Origin: Desulfurococcales archaeon
Lineage (GTDB): Archaea; Thermoproteota; Thermoprotei_A; Sulfolobales; WANQ01
Assembly: GCA_027043985.1 (NCBI GenBank)
Contig: JALUDQ010000191.1
Coordinates: 1 to 9,501, forward strand
DNA: 9,501 bases
Reading direction: 5' to 3'
Positions 1 through 5,630 of the stretch are shown one piece after another (position 1 is the stretch's first letter; every line of letters starts with the position of its first letter). The position numbers and the translations under genes were made by a program. The notes beneath the pieces were generated by a model. The model was not told the DNA's origin, did no database searches, and worked only from the letters and a program-made list of their open reading frames with translations.

Positions 1-1191
1 GATATGGACCTAGCTATTAAAGTAATACCTGGCATGAAAGATAGAATGCTCTTACACGCTGGACCCCCAGTAACATGGGAAAGAGCTTCTGGTCCACTTA
101 AGGGCGCACTAATTGGTGCTTGTATTTATGAGGGATGGGCAAGCACGCCTGAGGAAGCTGAGAGGCTTCTGAGAACAGGCGAGGTGGTCTTCGAGCCCAC
201 GCATCCTCATAACGTAGTTGGTCCTATGGCTGGTGTAGTATCACCGTCAATGCCCGTATACATAGTTTATGATAAAAAGTTCGGCAACTACGCCTATAGT
301 AACATGAATGAGGGTATAGGTAAGGTTCTCAGATATGGTGCATACAGTAAGGAGGTTATCGATAGGCTCAACTGGATGAGAGATGTTCTATACCCTGTCC
401 TCAAGGCAGTTATAGAGGAGATAAAGAAAGATGGTAAGCCCGGCTTAGAGTTTAAACCCTTGATCTCTCAAGCCCTCCATATGGGAGACGAGTGCCACAA
501 CAGATACGTTGCAACCACGACTCTCTTCCTAAAAGAAATAGCGCCATACCTAGTTAAGACAGACCTAGACAAAAAGATGATACTAGAAGCATACGACTTC
601 ATGGCGCGTAACCCGTTCACGACACTAAACCTGGGTATGGCTTCGGCTAAGGCAATGACTTTAGCAGCTCATAACATAAAGTATAGCACAATAGTAACCG
701 TGATGACTAGAAACGGTACCGACACGGCTATATGGGTAAGCGGTTTAGGCAACGAATGGTTTACAGCACCAGCACCAGTACCAAAGGGAGTATGGTTCCC
801 AGGATACTCAGAGAAAGACGCTAACCCAGACATAGGAGATAGCAGTATAACGGAGACAGCAGGGTTCGGAGGCTTTGCTATGGCTGCAGCACCAGCAATA
901 GTGTCATGGGTTGGTGGATCAGTAGAATTCGCAATTGAGAACACTAAGAAAATGTACCAGATAACATATACAAAGCATAAATACTTCACAATACCCTACC
1001 TAAACTTCCAGGGCACGCCAACAGGAGTAGACATTAGAAAAGTAGTAGCCACAGGTATAACACCAACAATAAACACTGGTATAGCACACAAAGAACCAGG
1101 AGTAGGACAAATAGGTGCAGGTATAGTAGTATTCCCTATAGACCACTTCAAAGCAGCACTTAGAAGATTCGCAGAGGTCTACGGAATATAA
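1..1191 (+). CDS. allG: AllG/YlbE-like DUF1116 protein, subunit of putative oxamate-type carbamoyltransferase (5' partial)
   Basis: The reading frame is open to the window edge and ends at TAA 1189-1191. An ATG lies at 4-6, but E. coli YlbE (about 419 residues) has roughly 30 or more additional residues before the shared LLHAGPP block, so the true start is probably upstream and this copy is 5' partial. Counting the ATG at 4 as residue 1, conserved DUF1116 blocks are LLHAGPP (16-22), HMGDECHNR (159-167), the VSGLG/WFTAP region followed by SSITETAGFGGFAM (280-293), and NTGIAHKEPGVGQIGAG (357-373) near the C-terminus. DUF1116 proteins travel with FdrA and DUF2877; in E. coli the trio (AllG, AllF, AllH) is assigned to oxamate carbamoyltransferase, which converts oxalurate plus phosphate into oxamate and carbamoyl phosphate in the cytoplasm. 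Both partners lie downstream here. Family membership is very secure; the exact substrate in this archaeon is inferred. Confidence 0.93.
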   Translation, partial: DMDLAIKVIPGMKDRMLLHAGPPVTWERASGPLKGALIGACIYEGWASTPEEAERLLRTGEVVFEPTHPHNVVGPMAGVVSPSMPVYIVYDKKFGNYAYSNMNEGIGKVLRYGAYSKEVIDRLNWMRDVLYPVLKAVIEEIKKDGKPGLEFKPLISQALHMGDECHNRYVATTTLFLKEIAPYLVKTDLDKKMILEAYDFMARNPFTTLNLGMASAKAMTLAAHNIKYSTIVTVMTRNGTDTAIWVSGLGNEWFTAPAPVPKGVWFPGYSEKDANPDIGDSSITETAGFGGFAMAAAPAIVSWVGGSVEFAIENTKKMYQITYTKHKYFTIPYLNFQGTPTGVDIRKVVATGITPTINTGIAHKEPGVGQIGAGIVVFPIDHFKAALRRFAEVYGI

Positions 1192-1219
1192 ATATACAAA
1201 TAAATACCTCCTATGACCA

Positions 1220-1230
1220 TTTTTTATACA
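1220..1230 (+). promoter_or_regulatory. T-tract (possible terminator of allG) running into a TATA-like box for allH
   Basis: In the 72-base gap between the AllG-like and AllH-like genes a run of six T (1220-1225) continues into ttttttataca. A T-run alone can stop archaeal RNA polymerase, and the same bases look like a TATA box about 35-40 bases before the TTG at 1264, which would give a very short leader. The two readings are not exclusive. No clear Shine-Dalgarno site precedes the TTG, which fits a short-leader or leaderless message. This is visual pattern only. Confidence 0.35.
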
Positions 1231-1263
1231 CTAATTACATGATTCAATGAAGGCATTGTATTA

Positions 1264-2211
1264 TTGACAGAGTTTGTTGCCGATAGAATAGGCTCCTTAT
1301 GGATACCGTTCATTATTAGAGACAAAGTCGTTGTGGGCGAAGTTATAAACGTATTCCGTAGGACAATAAATATAAAGGACATAAATAATATGCTTCTCTC
1401 AATTACAGCATTGAATTATTTCTCCCCTATATATGTGAACATAAACTACAATCGAAATAAGTTCATAAACTTCCAAGAACATGTAAGACCCTACGAGAAC
1501 GTATTCTTTAATAAACCATATATTATTATTAGTGATTTCAAAATACGTGTAGAGTTATACGAAGAAAAAATAACTATTCCGCGTATTTGCAGTATCTGTG
1601 AACTAGTCAATAGTACTAGTAGAAAACATGTATTCATAGATTTTCTAATGAGTTTGTATAATAGAGTTCGTTTCTTCTTAAATATCATTGATAAACCAAA
1701 TAATATCTTAGATTTAATAGGAAAAATGGGTTTGAAAACAAAAATACTTGACATATTATACGGTATAAAGAGATACATTGTTGGAAAAAACAGTATATTT
1801 GTACATGACATATATTCAATGCTTGGATTAGGTTATGGAGTAACACCATCAACGGATGACTTCTTTGGTGCACTGCTTGGTACAGTTAATATTTATCTTT
1901 CATGTAATGGGTTAAGACCATTAATTCTTGACAAGAACTTAGTCTTTAAGAGGACTAATTGGGTAAGTGGGTACCTATTATACTACAATCACTTCGGATT
2001 ATTTAATAATATTCTAGAGGGTTTTATAGAGAGTATCTTTAAGATGAAATACGTGGATAGCACCAACTATTTTCTCTCATTACTATCCATTGGGCATACA
2101 TCTGGGTTAGATACAGCTGTAGGCGTTTTAGCGGCTCTTGCAGTAATCTTGGAATCTCTTTACGGGAGGGGATTTATCGAGAAGTATTTTAGGTTATTTT
2201 TTGAAAATTAA
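1264..2211 (+). CDS. allH: AllH/YlbF-like DUF2877 protein, subunit of putative oxamate-type carbamoyltransferase
   Basis: A 315-residue protein ending at TAA 2209-2211. Two hallmark DUF2877 blocks are present: GYGVTPSTDDFFGALLG starting at residue 190 (the family norm is close to GxGxTPSGDDFxxG) and IGHTSGLDT at 276-284. This is the third partner of the E. coli AllFGH set, and it lies directly after the DUF1116 gene. The rest of the sequence is divergent: it is rich in Ile, Asn, Tyr and Phe, and its DNA is clearly more AT-rich than the flanking genes (for example only about 25% G+C in 1621-1680). The Ser-Gly pair usual in TPSGDD is Ser-Thr here. The start is uncertain: TTG 1264 is the first usable in-frame start seen and has no strong Shine-Dalgarno site, while the nearby ATG at 1247 is out of frame. 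No membrane segments or signal peptide are evident. The family call is good because both motifs and the gene neighbourhood agree. Confidence 0.82.
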   Translation: MTEFVADRIGSLWIPFIIRDKVVVGEVINVFRRTINIKDINNMLLSITALNYFSPIYVNINYNRNKFINFQEHVRPYENVFFNKPYIIISDFKIRVELYEEKITIPRICSICELVNSTSRKHVFIDFLMSLYNRVRFFLNIIDKPNNILDLIGKMGLKTKILDILYGIKRYIVGKNSIFVHDIYSMLGLGYGVTPSTDDFFGALLGTVNIYLSCNGLRPLILDKNLVFKRTNWVSGYLLYYNHFGLFNNILEGFIESIFKMKYVDSTNYFLSLLSIGHTSGLDTAVGVLAALAVILESLYGRGFIEKYFRLFFEN

Positions 2212-2212
2212 T

Positions 2213-2243
2213 CGTAAAGTAACGTAAATAATTATTTATTACG
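2213..2243. repeat. AT-rich imperfect palindrome behind allH
   Basis: Right after the allH stop, cgtaaa occurs twice (2213 and 2223). The segment 2223-2243 begins with cgtaa and ends with ttacg, with about 16 of 20 positions symmetric around base 2233. It could be an operator for the following hydrolase gene, part of a terminator, or chance in AT-rich DNA. No second copy of this palindrome was noticed elsewhere in the window. Confidence 0.25.
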
Positions 2244-2267
2244 GTACACTCAATTACGAAATAAGTA

Positions 2268-2309
2268 AAACTTAAAAGCAAAGACCGAACCATTTATTCC
2301 ACGTAGGTG
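2268..2309 (+). promoter_or_regulatory. Promoter and Shine-Dalgarno site for the cyclase-family hydrolase
   Basis: A TATA-like box cttaaaag (2271-2278), preceded by an A-rich stretch that could serve as a BRE, lies about 40 bases before the ATG at 2317. A transcription start some 25 bases downstream would fall near 2297-2303. The sequence aggtg (2305-2309) is a Shine-Dalgarno match to the archaeal 16S tail, 7 bases before the ATG, and supports that start. The site suggests that the hydrolase can be transcribed independently of the genes before it. Confidence 0.5.
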
Positions 2310-2316
2310 CGTTCTT

Positions 2317-3222
2317 ATGGCATACCTATATCCTCCGTCAAATAAAAAGTGGAAAGCTAGAGTAGGTAACATTCTTGAAGAGTTCGTTGAAAAGATAGAA
2401 AAAGAAGGCAAGCCCAAATTTGATTGGACTAAATCGGTGGACTGGTCCAATGTAAAGGTATATGACCTTTCACAGCCTCTAAGCAACTTAACACCACCAT
2501 TCCCAACGTATCCGCCTTTTGAGTTCAAATGGATAAAGGTAGTAACAGAGCACGGTGTACAAGCACAGTATATACAAACACCACTCCACATAGGCACACA
2601 CATGGATGGTCCATTACACTTTGATCCAGCAGGCTTAGATATTGGTAGTATTCCTATCGAGTACTGGATTAGTGAAGGAGTAATAATTGATATAAGTGAT
2701 ATGGTTGATGATCTAGGAATATATACGTCAGAAATGATTGAGAAGAGAGCAAAAGAATACAACCTAGAGATAAAGGAGGGAGATGTACTAGTAATATATA
2801 CTGGTTATAGCAAGTATGCATGGTATCAGCCCGGAGCGGATACAGTAAGATACATGCTAAAGCATCCAGGCCCCAAGAAAGAGTTTGCAGACTGGTTAAT
2901 CAAGAAGAAGATAAAGTGGACAGCTGTAGACGCGGTATCACAAGACCACCCATTAAACACTGTAATTAGAAGAGTAAGGCCGGATATAGTAGAAGAATTC
3001 AAGAAGAAGTATGGTGTATCAGTAGAAGAAGCAATGCCGTGGCCAGAGAACTTCCAGTTAATGCACACATACCTATTCCCCAAGGGTATATTACACGTGG
3101 AGAATGCTGGTGGTGAAATAGAGCAAGTACTCAACAGAAGATGTGTAATCTCAGCATTCCCATTCAAGTTCATGGGCGGTGAATCAGCGTTCTGTAGACT
3201 AGTAGCATTCTGCTCTGATTAA
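2317..3222 (+). CDS. Cyclase-family (PF04199; kynurenine formamidase / isatin hydrolase-like) metal-dependent hydrolase
   Basis: A 301-residue protein, ATG start supported by aggtg 7 bases upstream, ending at TAA 3220-3222. The fold begins near residue 48 with VYDLSQPLS. The signature metal-binding motif HIGTHMDGPLH is at 91-101 (ligands expected among H91, H95, D97 and H101). VDAVSQDHPLN (204-214) and the late block with H260 and E262 match the second half of the family. Family members hydrolyse cyclic or N-acyl amides such as N-formylkynurenine and isatin, usually with Mn or Zn. The protein is longer than KynB-type enzymes (about 200 residues) because of a charged N-terminal extension of about 47 residues and internal insertions. 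There is no signal peptide. Its place between allH and allF suggests that it opens a ring amide to give the carbamoylated substrate of the AllFGH-like enzyme; this is inference. Kynurenine formamidase proper is unlikely, as no other tryptophan catabolic gene is present. Confidence 0.9.
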   Translation: MAYLYPPSNKKWKARVGNILEEFVEKIEKEGKPKFDWTKSVDWSNVKVYDLSQPLSNLTPPFPTYPPFEFKWIKVVTEHGVQAQYIQTPLHIGTHMDGPLHFDPAGLDIGSIPIEYWISEGVIIDISDMVDDLGIYTSEMIEKRAKEYNLEIKEGDVLVIYTGYSKYAWYQPGADTVRYMLKHPGPKKEFADWLIKKKIKWTAVDAVSQDHPLNTVIRRVRPDIVEEFKKKYGVSVEEAMPWPENFQLMHTYLFPKGILHVENAGGEIEQVLNRRCVISAFPFKFMGGESAFCRLVAFCSD

Positions 3223-3249
3223 TCAAATAAATTATAGTAAAAACAAACA

Positions 3250-3271
3250 GTCTTTCTAAGACATCTTTTTT
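3250..3271 (+). terminator. Hairpin plus T-tract after the cyclase-family gene
   Basis: A perfect 5-bp stem gtctt/aagac (3250-3254 and 3258-3262) with a 3-base loop is followed closely by six T (3266-3271). It lies 28 bases after the hydrolase stop and so probably ends that transcript. The T-rich run could also act as a weak TATA element for the FdrA gene, since a start about 25 bases on would leave its Shine-Dalgarno site inside the leader. The stem is short, hence modest confidence. Confidence 0.45.
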
Positions 3272-3308
3272 ACTCTCTACTCCCCTTATGCTTAAGCTGT
3301 AAGATCCT

Positions 3309-3315
3309 AGGTGAT
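3309..3315 (+). promoter_or_regulatory. Shine-Dalgarno site fixing the TTG start of the FdrA-like gene
   Basis: The sequence aggtgat is a near-perfect match to the archaeal Shine-Dalgarno consensus and ends 6 bases before TTG 3322. It makes the unusual TTG start convincing. The TTG also gives a protein that begins as FdrA proteins do, with a short hydrophobic strand followed by a DSVQLL-type segment. Confidence 0.7.
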
Positions 3316-3321
3316 AACTAG

Positions 3322-4944
3322 TTGGTTATTGTAAAAAACTTCGTTAAAAAGAACTTTTACAGAGATTCAGTACAGCTCCTACACCTAAGTGAAGAGGCAA
3401 AGAAGATAGAAGGAGTAGTTGACGCTGCCATCGTGATGGGAACAGATCTCAACAAAGAACTATTAGAAAAACAAGGGCTACTAACTGATGAGGGAAGAGC
3501 GGCAACAGATAACGACATGATCATAGCATTAAAGGTCGAAGATTCAACAAATATTGACGAGATATTAGAGAAGGTTGAAAAACTACTCACAGCACCGGGA
3601 GAAACTACTGCAGAAACCTACTATTATAGTTTAGAATCGGCCTTAGAGGCATTAAAGGACGCTAATATAGCAGTCGTGTCAATACCGGGACAATACGCTA
3701 GAGACGTTGTACTAAAACTACTAGAAAGAGACATACATGTCCACTTATTCAGCGACCACGTACCACTAGAACACGAAATAGAATTAAAGAAAATAGCTTA
3801 TGAGAAAGGACTACTAGTAATGGGTCCCGAAGCTGGTACCGCAATAATAAATGGAGTTGCACTAGGCTTCGCCAACGTTGTGAACCGTGGACCAATAGGA
3901 GTTGTAGCAGCAGCTGGCACAGGACTTCAAGAATTTACCGTACTCGTAAGCCAAGCTGGTTCAGGTATCACACAAGGTATTGGTGTTGGAGGTAGAGACG
4001 TCAAATCACCCGTAGGCGGATTAATGACTCTGCTGTCAATTAAGGCTTTTGAAGCAGACCCCGAGACAAAGGTAATAGCAATAGTATCAAAACCACCCTC
4101 ACCTGACGTACAAGACAAAATAATCAACTATATAGTAGAGAATACTAAGAAGAAATATGTTACATGCTTTATTGGCGGCAAGACCTTTGAAATCCCAGAA
4201 AAACTCAAGGGTAGACTAGTACAGACAAAAACACTACACGCAGCAGCTCTTGAAGCAGTAAAGCTAGTTGACGAAAAACTCTATGAGGAAGCCAAGAAGA
4301 AGTTGTTCTTACCAAAGGAAGAGATAATAAAGATAGCAGAAGCAGAAATAGCAAAACACAGCGAGAAGCAGAAATACATAAGAGGCTTGTTTACCGGAGG
4401 AACGCTCACCTTCGAAACACAAGTAATATTCAAAGAGCTCATCGGAGACGTATATTCAAACACACCATTAAATCCAGAATACCAGTTACCCGACGTACAC
4501 AAGAGCATCAAACACACAGTAATAGATCTAGGAGAGGAAGAATTCACTGCTGGTAGAGCACACCCAATGATCGACCCAACAATACGCCTACTAAGACTAG
4601 TAGACGAAGCAAAAGACCCCGAAGTAGCAGTAATATTGTTGGACTTCGTAATAGGATACGGAAGCCACCCAGATCCCGCAACAGCACATCTAGATGCAAT
4701 AAAGAAGGCAAAGAAGATAGCCGAAGAAGACGGAAGACATTTAACAATACTAGCACACATAACTGGAACAGAAAAAGACCCACAAAACGCGAAAAAACAA
4801 GAAGAAATACTAAGAAGTGCTGGAGTAATAGTCTTACCAACGAATGCATTAATGGCTTTAACAGCAGCACTAATAGCTGAGAAGAAAATAGATGAAGCAA
4901 AAATAGGCAAATTCTACAACGAATTCCTTGTAGGAAAATATTAA
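3322..4944 (+). CDS. fdrA: FdrA/AllF-like acyl-CoA synthetase-fold protein, core subunit of putative oxamate-type carbamoyltransferase, C-terminal tail missing
   Basis: A 540-residue protein resembling E. coli FdrA (AllF, about 555 residues). It keeps the family start (KNFYRDSVQLLHLS, about residues 10-23) and VMGTDLNKELL near 38-48. A succinyl-CoA-synthetase-alpha-like half carries MGPEAGT (167-173), AAAGTGLQE (196-204) and GVGGRDV (221-227). A beta-like C-terminal half carries LFTGGTL (356-362) and GRAHPMIDPT (411-420). In SucD a GHAGAI segment holds the phosphorylated histidine; the matching region here (about 279-310) has no such segment, as in other FdrA proteins, consistent with a transferase and not a CoA ligase. 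With AllG- and AllH-like partners nearby it probably forms the enzyme that makes carbamoyl phosphate from oxalurate or a related carbamoyl compound. The protein stops before the VINIGL...WxP tail found in bacterial FdrA; that tail is a separate gene at 4966. The TTG start is supported by aggtgat at 3309-3315. Confidence 0.93.
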   Translation: MVIVKNFVKKNFYRDSVQLLHLSEEAKKIEGVVDAAIVMGTDLNKELLEKQGLLTDEGRAATDNDMIIALKVEDSTNIDEILEKVEKLLTAPGETTAETYYYSLESALEALKDANIAVVSIPGQYARDVVLKLLERDIHVHLFSDHVPLEHEIELKKIAYEKGLLVMGPEAGTAIINGVALGFANVVNRGPIGVVAAAGTGLQEFTVLVSQAGSGITQGIGVGGRDVKSPVGGLMTLLSIKAFEADPETKVIAIVSKPPSPDVQDKIINYIVENTKKKYVTCFIGGKTFEIPEKLKGRLVQTKTLHAAALEAVKLVDEKLYEEAKKKLFLPKEEIIKIAEAEIAKHSEKQKYIRGLFTGGTLTFETQVIFKELIGDVYSNTPLNPEYQLPDVHKSIKHTVIDLGEEEFTAGRAHPMIDPTIRLLRLVDEAKDPEVAVILLDFVIGYGSHPDPATAHLDAIKKAKKIAEEDGRHLTILAHITGTEKDPQNAKKQEEILRSAGVIVLPTNALMALTAALIAEKKIDEAKIGKFYNEFLVGKY

Positions 4945-4954
4945 CCAAGAAAAT

Positions 4955-4960
4955 AGGTGA
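4955..4960 (+). promoter_or_regulatory. Shine-Dalgarno site of the detached FdrA tail gene
   Basis: The sequence aggtga lies 5 bases before ATG 4966, inside the 21-base gap after the FdrA stop. It shows that the small downstream frame has its own ribosome entry and is not a remnant of a broken gene. Confidence 0.65.
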
Positions 4961-4965
4961 GATAA

Positions 4966-5139
4966 ATGGTTGAAAAAATACTCAAACTATTCAAATCAGA
5001 ACTAAAAGTGGTAAACATAGGGCTAGAGTTCTTCTACAAATCACTCAAAGACCAGAATGTCAAAGCAGTACACGTAGTATGGCAGCCCCCGCCAAAGATA
5101 GAAAAGGATCTCCAGGACATATTGGGTAAGATATTGTAA
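4966..5139 (+). CDS. 57-residue protein equivalent to the C-terminal tail domain of FdrA (split FdrA tail)
   Basis: A small frame from ATG 4966 to TAA 5137-5139 encodes 57 residues starting MVEKILKLFKSELKVVNIGL. It matches, from memory, the last roughly 50 residues of E. coli FdrA, which run VINIGLRSF ... VVHYQWSP ... LLERLQ: here VVNIGLEFF (15-23), AVHVVWQPP (34-42) and an amphipathic end DLQDILGKIL. The usual AGG after WxPP is replaced by PKIEK, so a glycine turn is missing. The frame lies in the same phase as fdrA but is separated by three stop codons (4942, 4954 and 4963) and has its own Shine-Dalgarno site aggtga. This points to a true two-gene arrangement and argues against a sequencing error or read-through. 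Small 'FdrA domain' proteins beside FdrA are, I believe, also seen in some anaerobic bacteria. It probably binds back onto FdrA or onto the AllG subunit; its exact role is unknown. Confidence 0.85.
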   Translation: MVEKILKLFKSELKVVNIGLEFFYKSLKDQNVKAVHVVWQPPPKIEKDLQDILGKIL

Positions 5140-5149
5140 AGAAAAAATC

Positions 5150-5177
5150 TTTTTAACCTACAATATATTTTTAACCT
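5150..5177 (+). repeat. Two direct copies of tttttaacct before the MoaD-like gene
   Basis: The 10-base sequence tttttaacct occurs at 5150-5159 and again at 5168-5177, 18 bases apart, in the 70-base gap between the FdrA tail gene and the MoaD-like gene. The first copy follows an A-run and forms a weak A/T stem with a T-tract, so it may terminate the upstream transcript. The second, with the adjoining aatata, may serve as the TATA region for the gene at 5210, giving a leader of about 10-15 bases. It could also be a paired binding site. Evidence is positional only. Confidence 0.3.
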
Positions 5178-5209
5178 CACTTTCAATAACACTATTATTG
5201 TGAACCATA

Positions 5210-5518
5210 ATGCCGATAAGAGTACGCCTCCATGGAAGACTAAAGGATCTCGTAGGTAAAGAGGAAATAATTATAAATAGAGAAGTAAAGACAGTTAGAG
5301 ACCTCTTAGAAGAGTTACTAAAACAGTTAGGCGAGAAAGTGAAAAAAGAATTCGAGATAGAAAAACCCGAAGACCTATTACAGCCCAGATCAAGACTTGT
5401 CATACTGATCGATGGTTTTAGTATAAAATTACGTGGAGGACTAGATGCCCCATTATCTAATGTTAGAGAAGTTAGTATTGATAACATTGAAGTAATGGAA
5501 TGGTTCGGCGGAGGCTAA
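5210..5518 (+). CDS. MoaD/ThiS-family ubiquitin-like sulfur-carrier protein
   Basis: A 102-residue protein that starts with a beta strand (IRVRLHGRLKDLVG, residues 3-16), has the typical helix TVRDLLEELL (28-37), and ends WFGGG. The C-terminal Gly-Gly is the mark of MoaD and ThiS, where it is adenylated and turned into a thiocarboxylate that donates sulfur. Beside a molybdenum hydroxylase operon the likely role is the small subunit of molybdopterin synthase, supplying the dithiolene sulfur of the cofactor. It is a little longer than bacterial MoaD (about 80 residues), which is common for archaeal versions. No moaE, moeB or other cofactor gene is in the window, so a role in thiamine or tRNA thiolation cannot be excluded. 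ATG 5210 has at best a weak tgtga upstream; a short-leader start is likely. Confidence 0.85.
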   Translation: MPIRVRLHGRLKDLVGKEEIIINREVKTVRDLLEELLKQLGEKVKKEFEIEKPEDLLQPRSRLVILIDGFSIKLRGGLDAPLSNVREVSIDNIEVMEWFGGG

Positions 5519-5562
5519 CCTTTAACACTGAAAATAAGTATTTCGCTATTAATACATTATCG

Positions 5563-5575
5563 TTATACTTAAATA
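5563..5575 (+). promoter_or_regulatory. TATA box of the molybdenum hydroxylase operon
   Basis: The sequence ttatacttaaata contains cttaaata (5568-5575), a good archaeal TATA box, in the 112-base gap before the operon. A start 24-26 bases downstream of its centre would fall near 5595-5597, giving a leader of about 35 bases. An alternative TATA-like element, tattaatac (5547-5555), would start transcription near 5576 and include all of the inverted repeat that follows. Confidence 0.5.
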
Positions 5576-5577
5576 GC

Positions 5578-5626
5578 CTCCCCAAATAATAATTCACTTG
5601 TTCACGAGTGACTTTATTTTGGGGAG
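5578..5626 (+). promoter_or_regulatory. Nested inverted repeat overlapping the Shine-Dalgarno site of the Mo hydroxylase operon
   Basis: An outer 12-bp stem pairs ctccccaaataa (5578-5589) with ttattttggggag (5614-5626), with one bulged T at 5617. Inside it an inner 7-bp stem pairs tcacttg (5594-5600) with cgagtga (5605-5611), including one G-T wobble, around the loop ttca. The right outer arm ends in ggggag, the Shine-Dalgarno-like sequence of the gene starting at 5631. As RNA it would hide the ribosome site. As DNA its left arm lies between the TATA box and the likely start site, where a bound repressor would block transcription. Either way it is a good candidate for control of the operon. 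The ligand or regulator is unknown. Confidence 0.6.
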
Positions 5627-5630
5627 ATAA

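Noticed and set aside
2250..2762. A 170-codon open frame on the minus strand over the promoter and start of the hydrolase gene
   Set aside because: It runs opposite a gene with a clear family motif and its own Shine-Dalgarno site; its translation shows no domain.
4281..4910. A 209-codon open frame on the minus strand
   Set aside because: It is a shadow of the well-supported FdrA gene, Ser/Ala/Ile-rich with no recognisable motif and no ribosome site.
4942..4968. Possibility that FdrA and the 57-residue frame are one gene broken by a sequencing error or joined by read-through
   Set aside because: They share the same phase, but three stop codons (4942, 4954, 4963) would all have to be wrong, and aggtga is well placed for a separate start.
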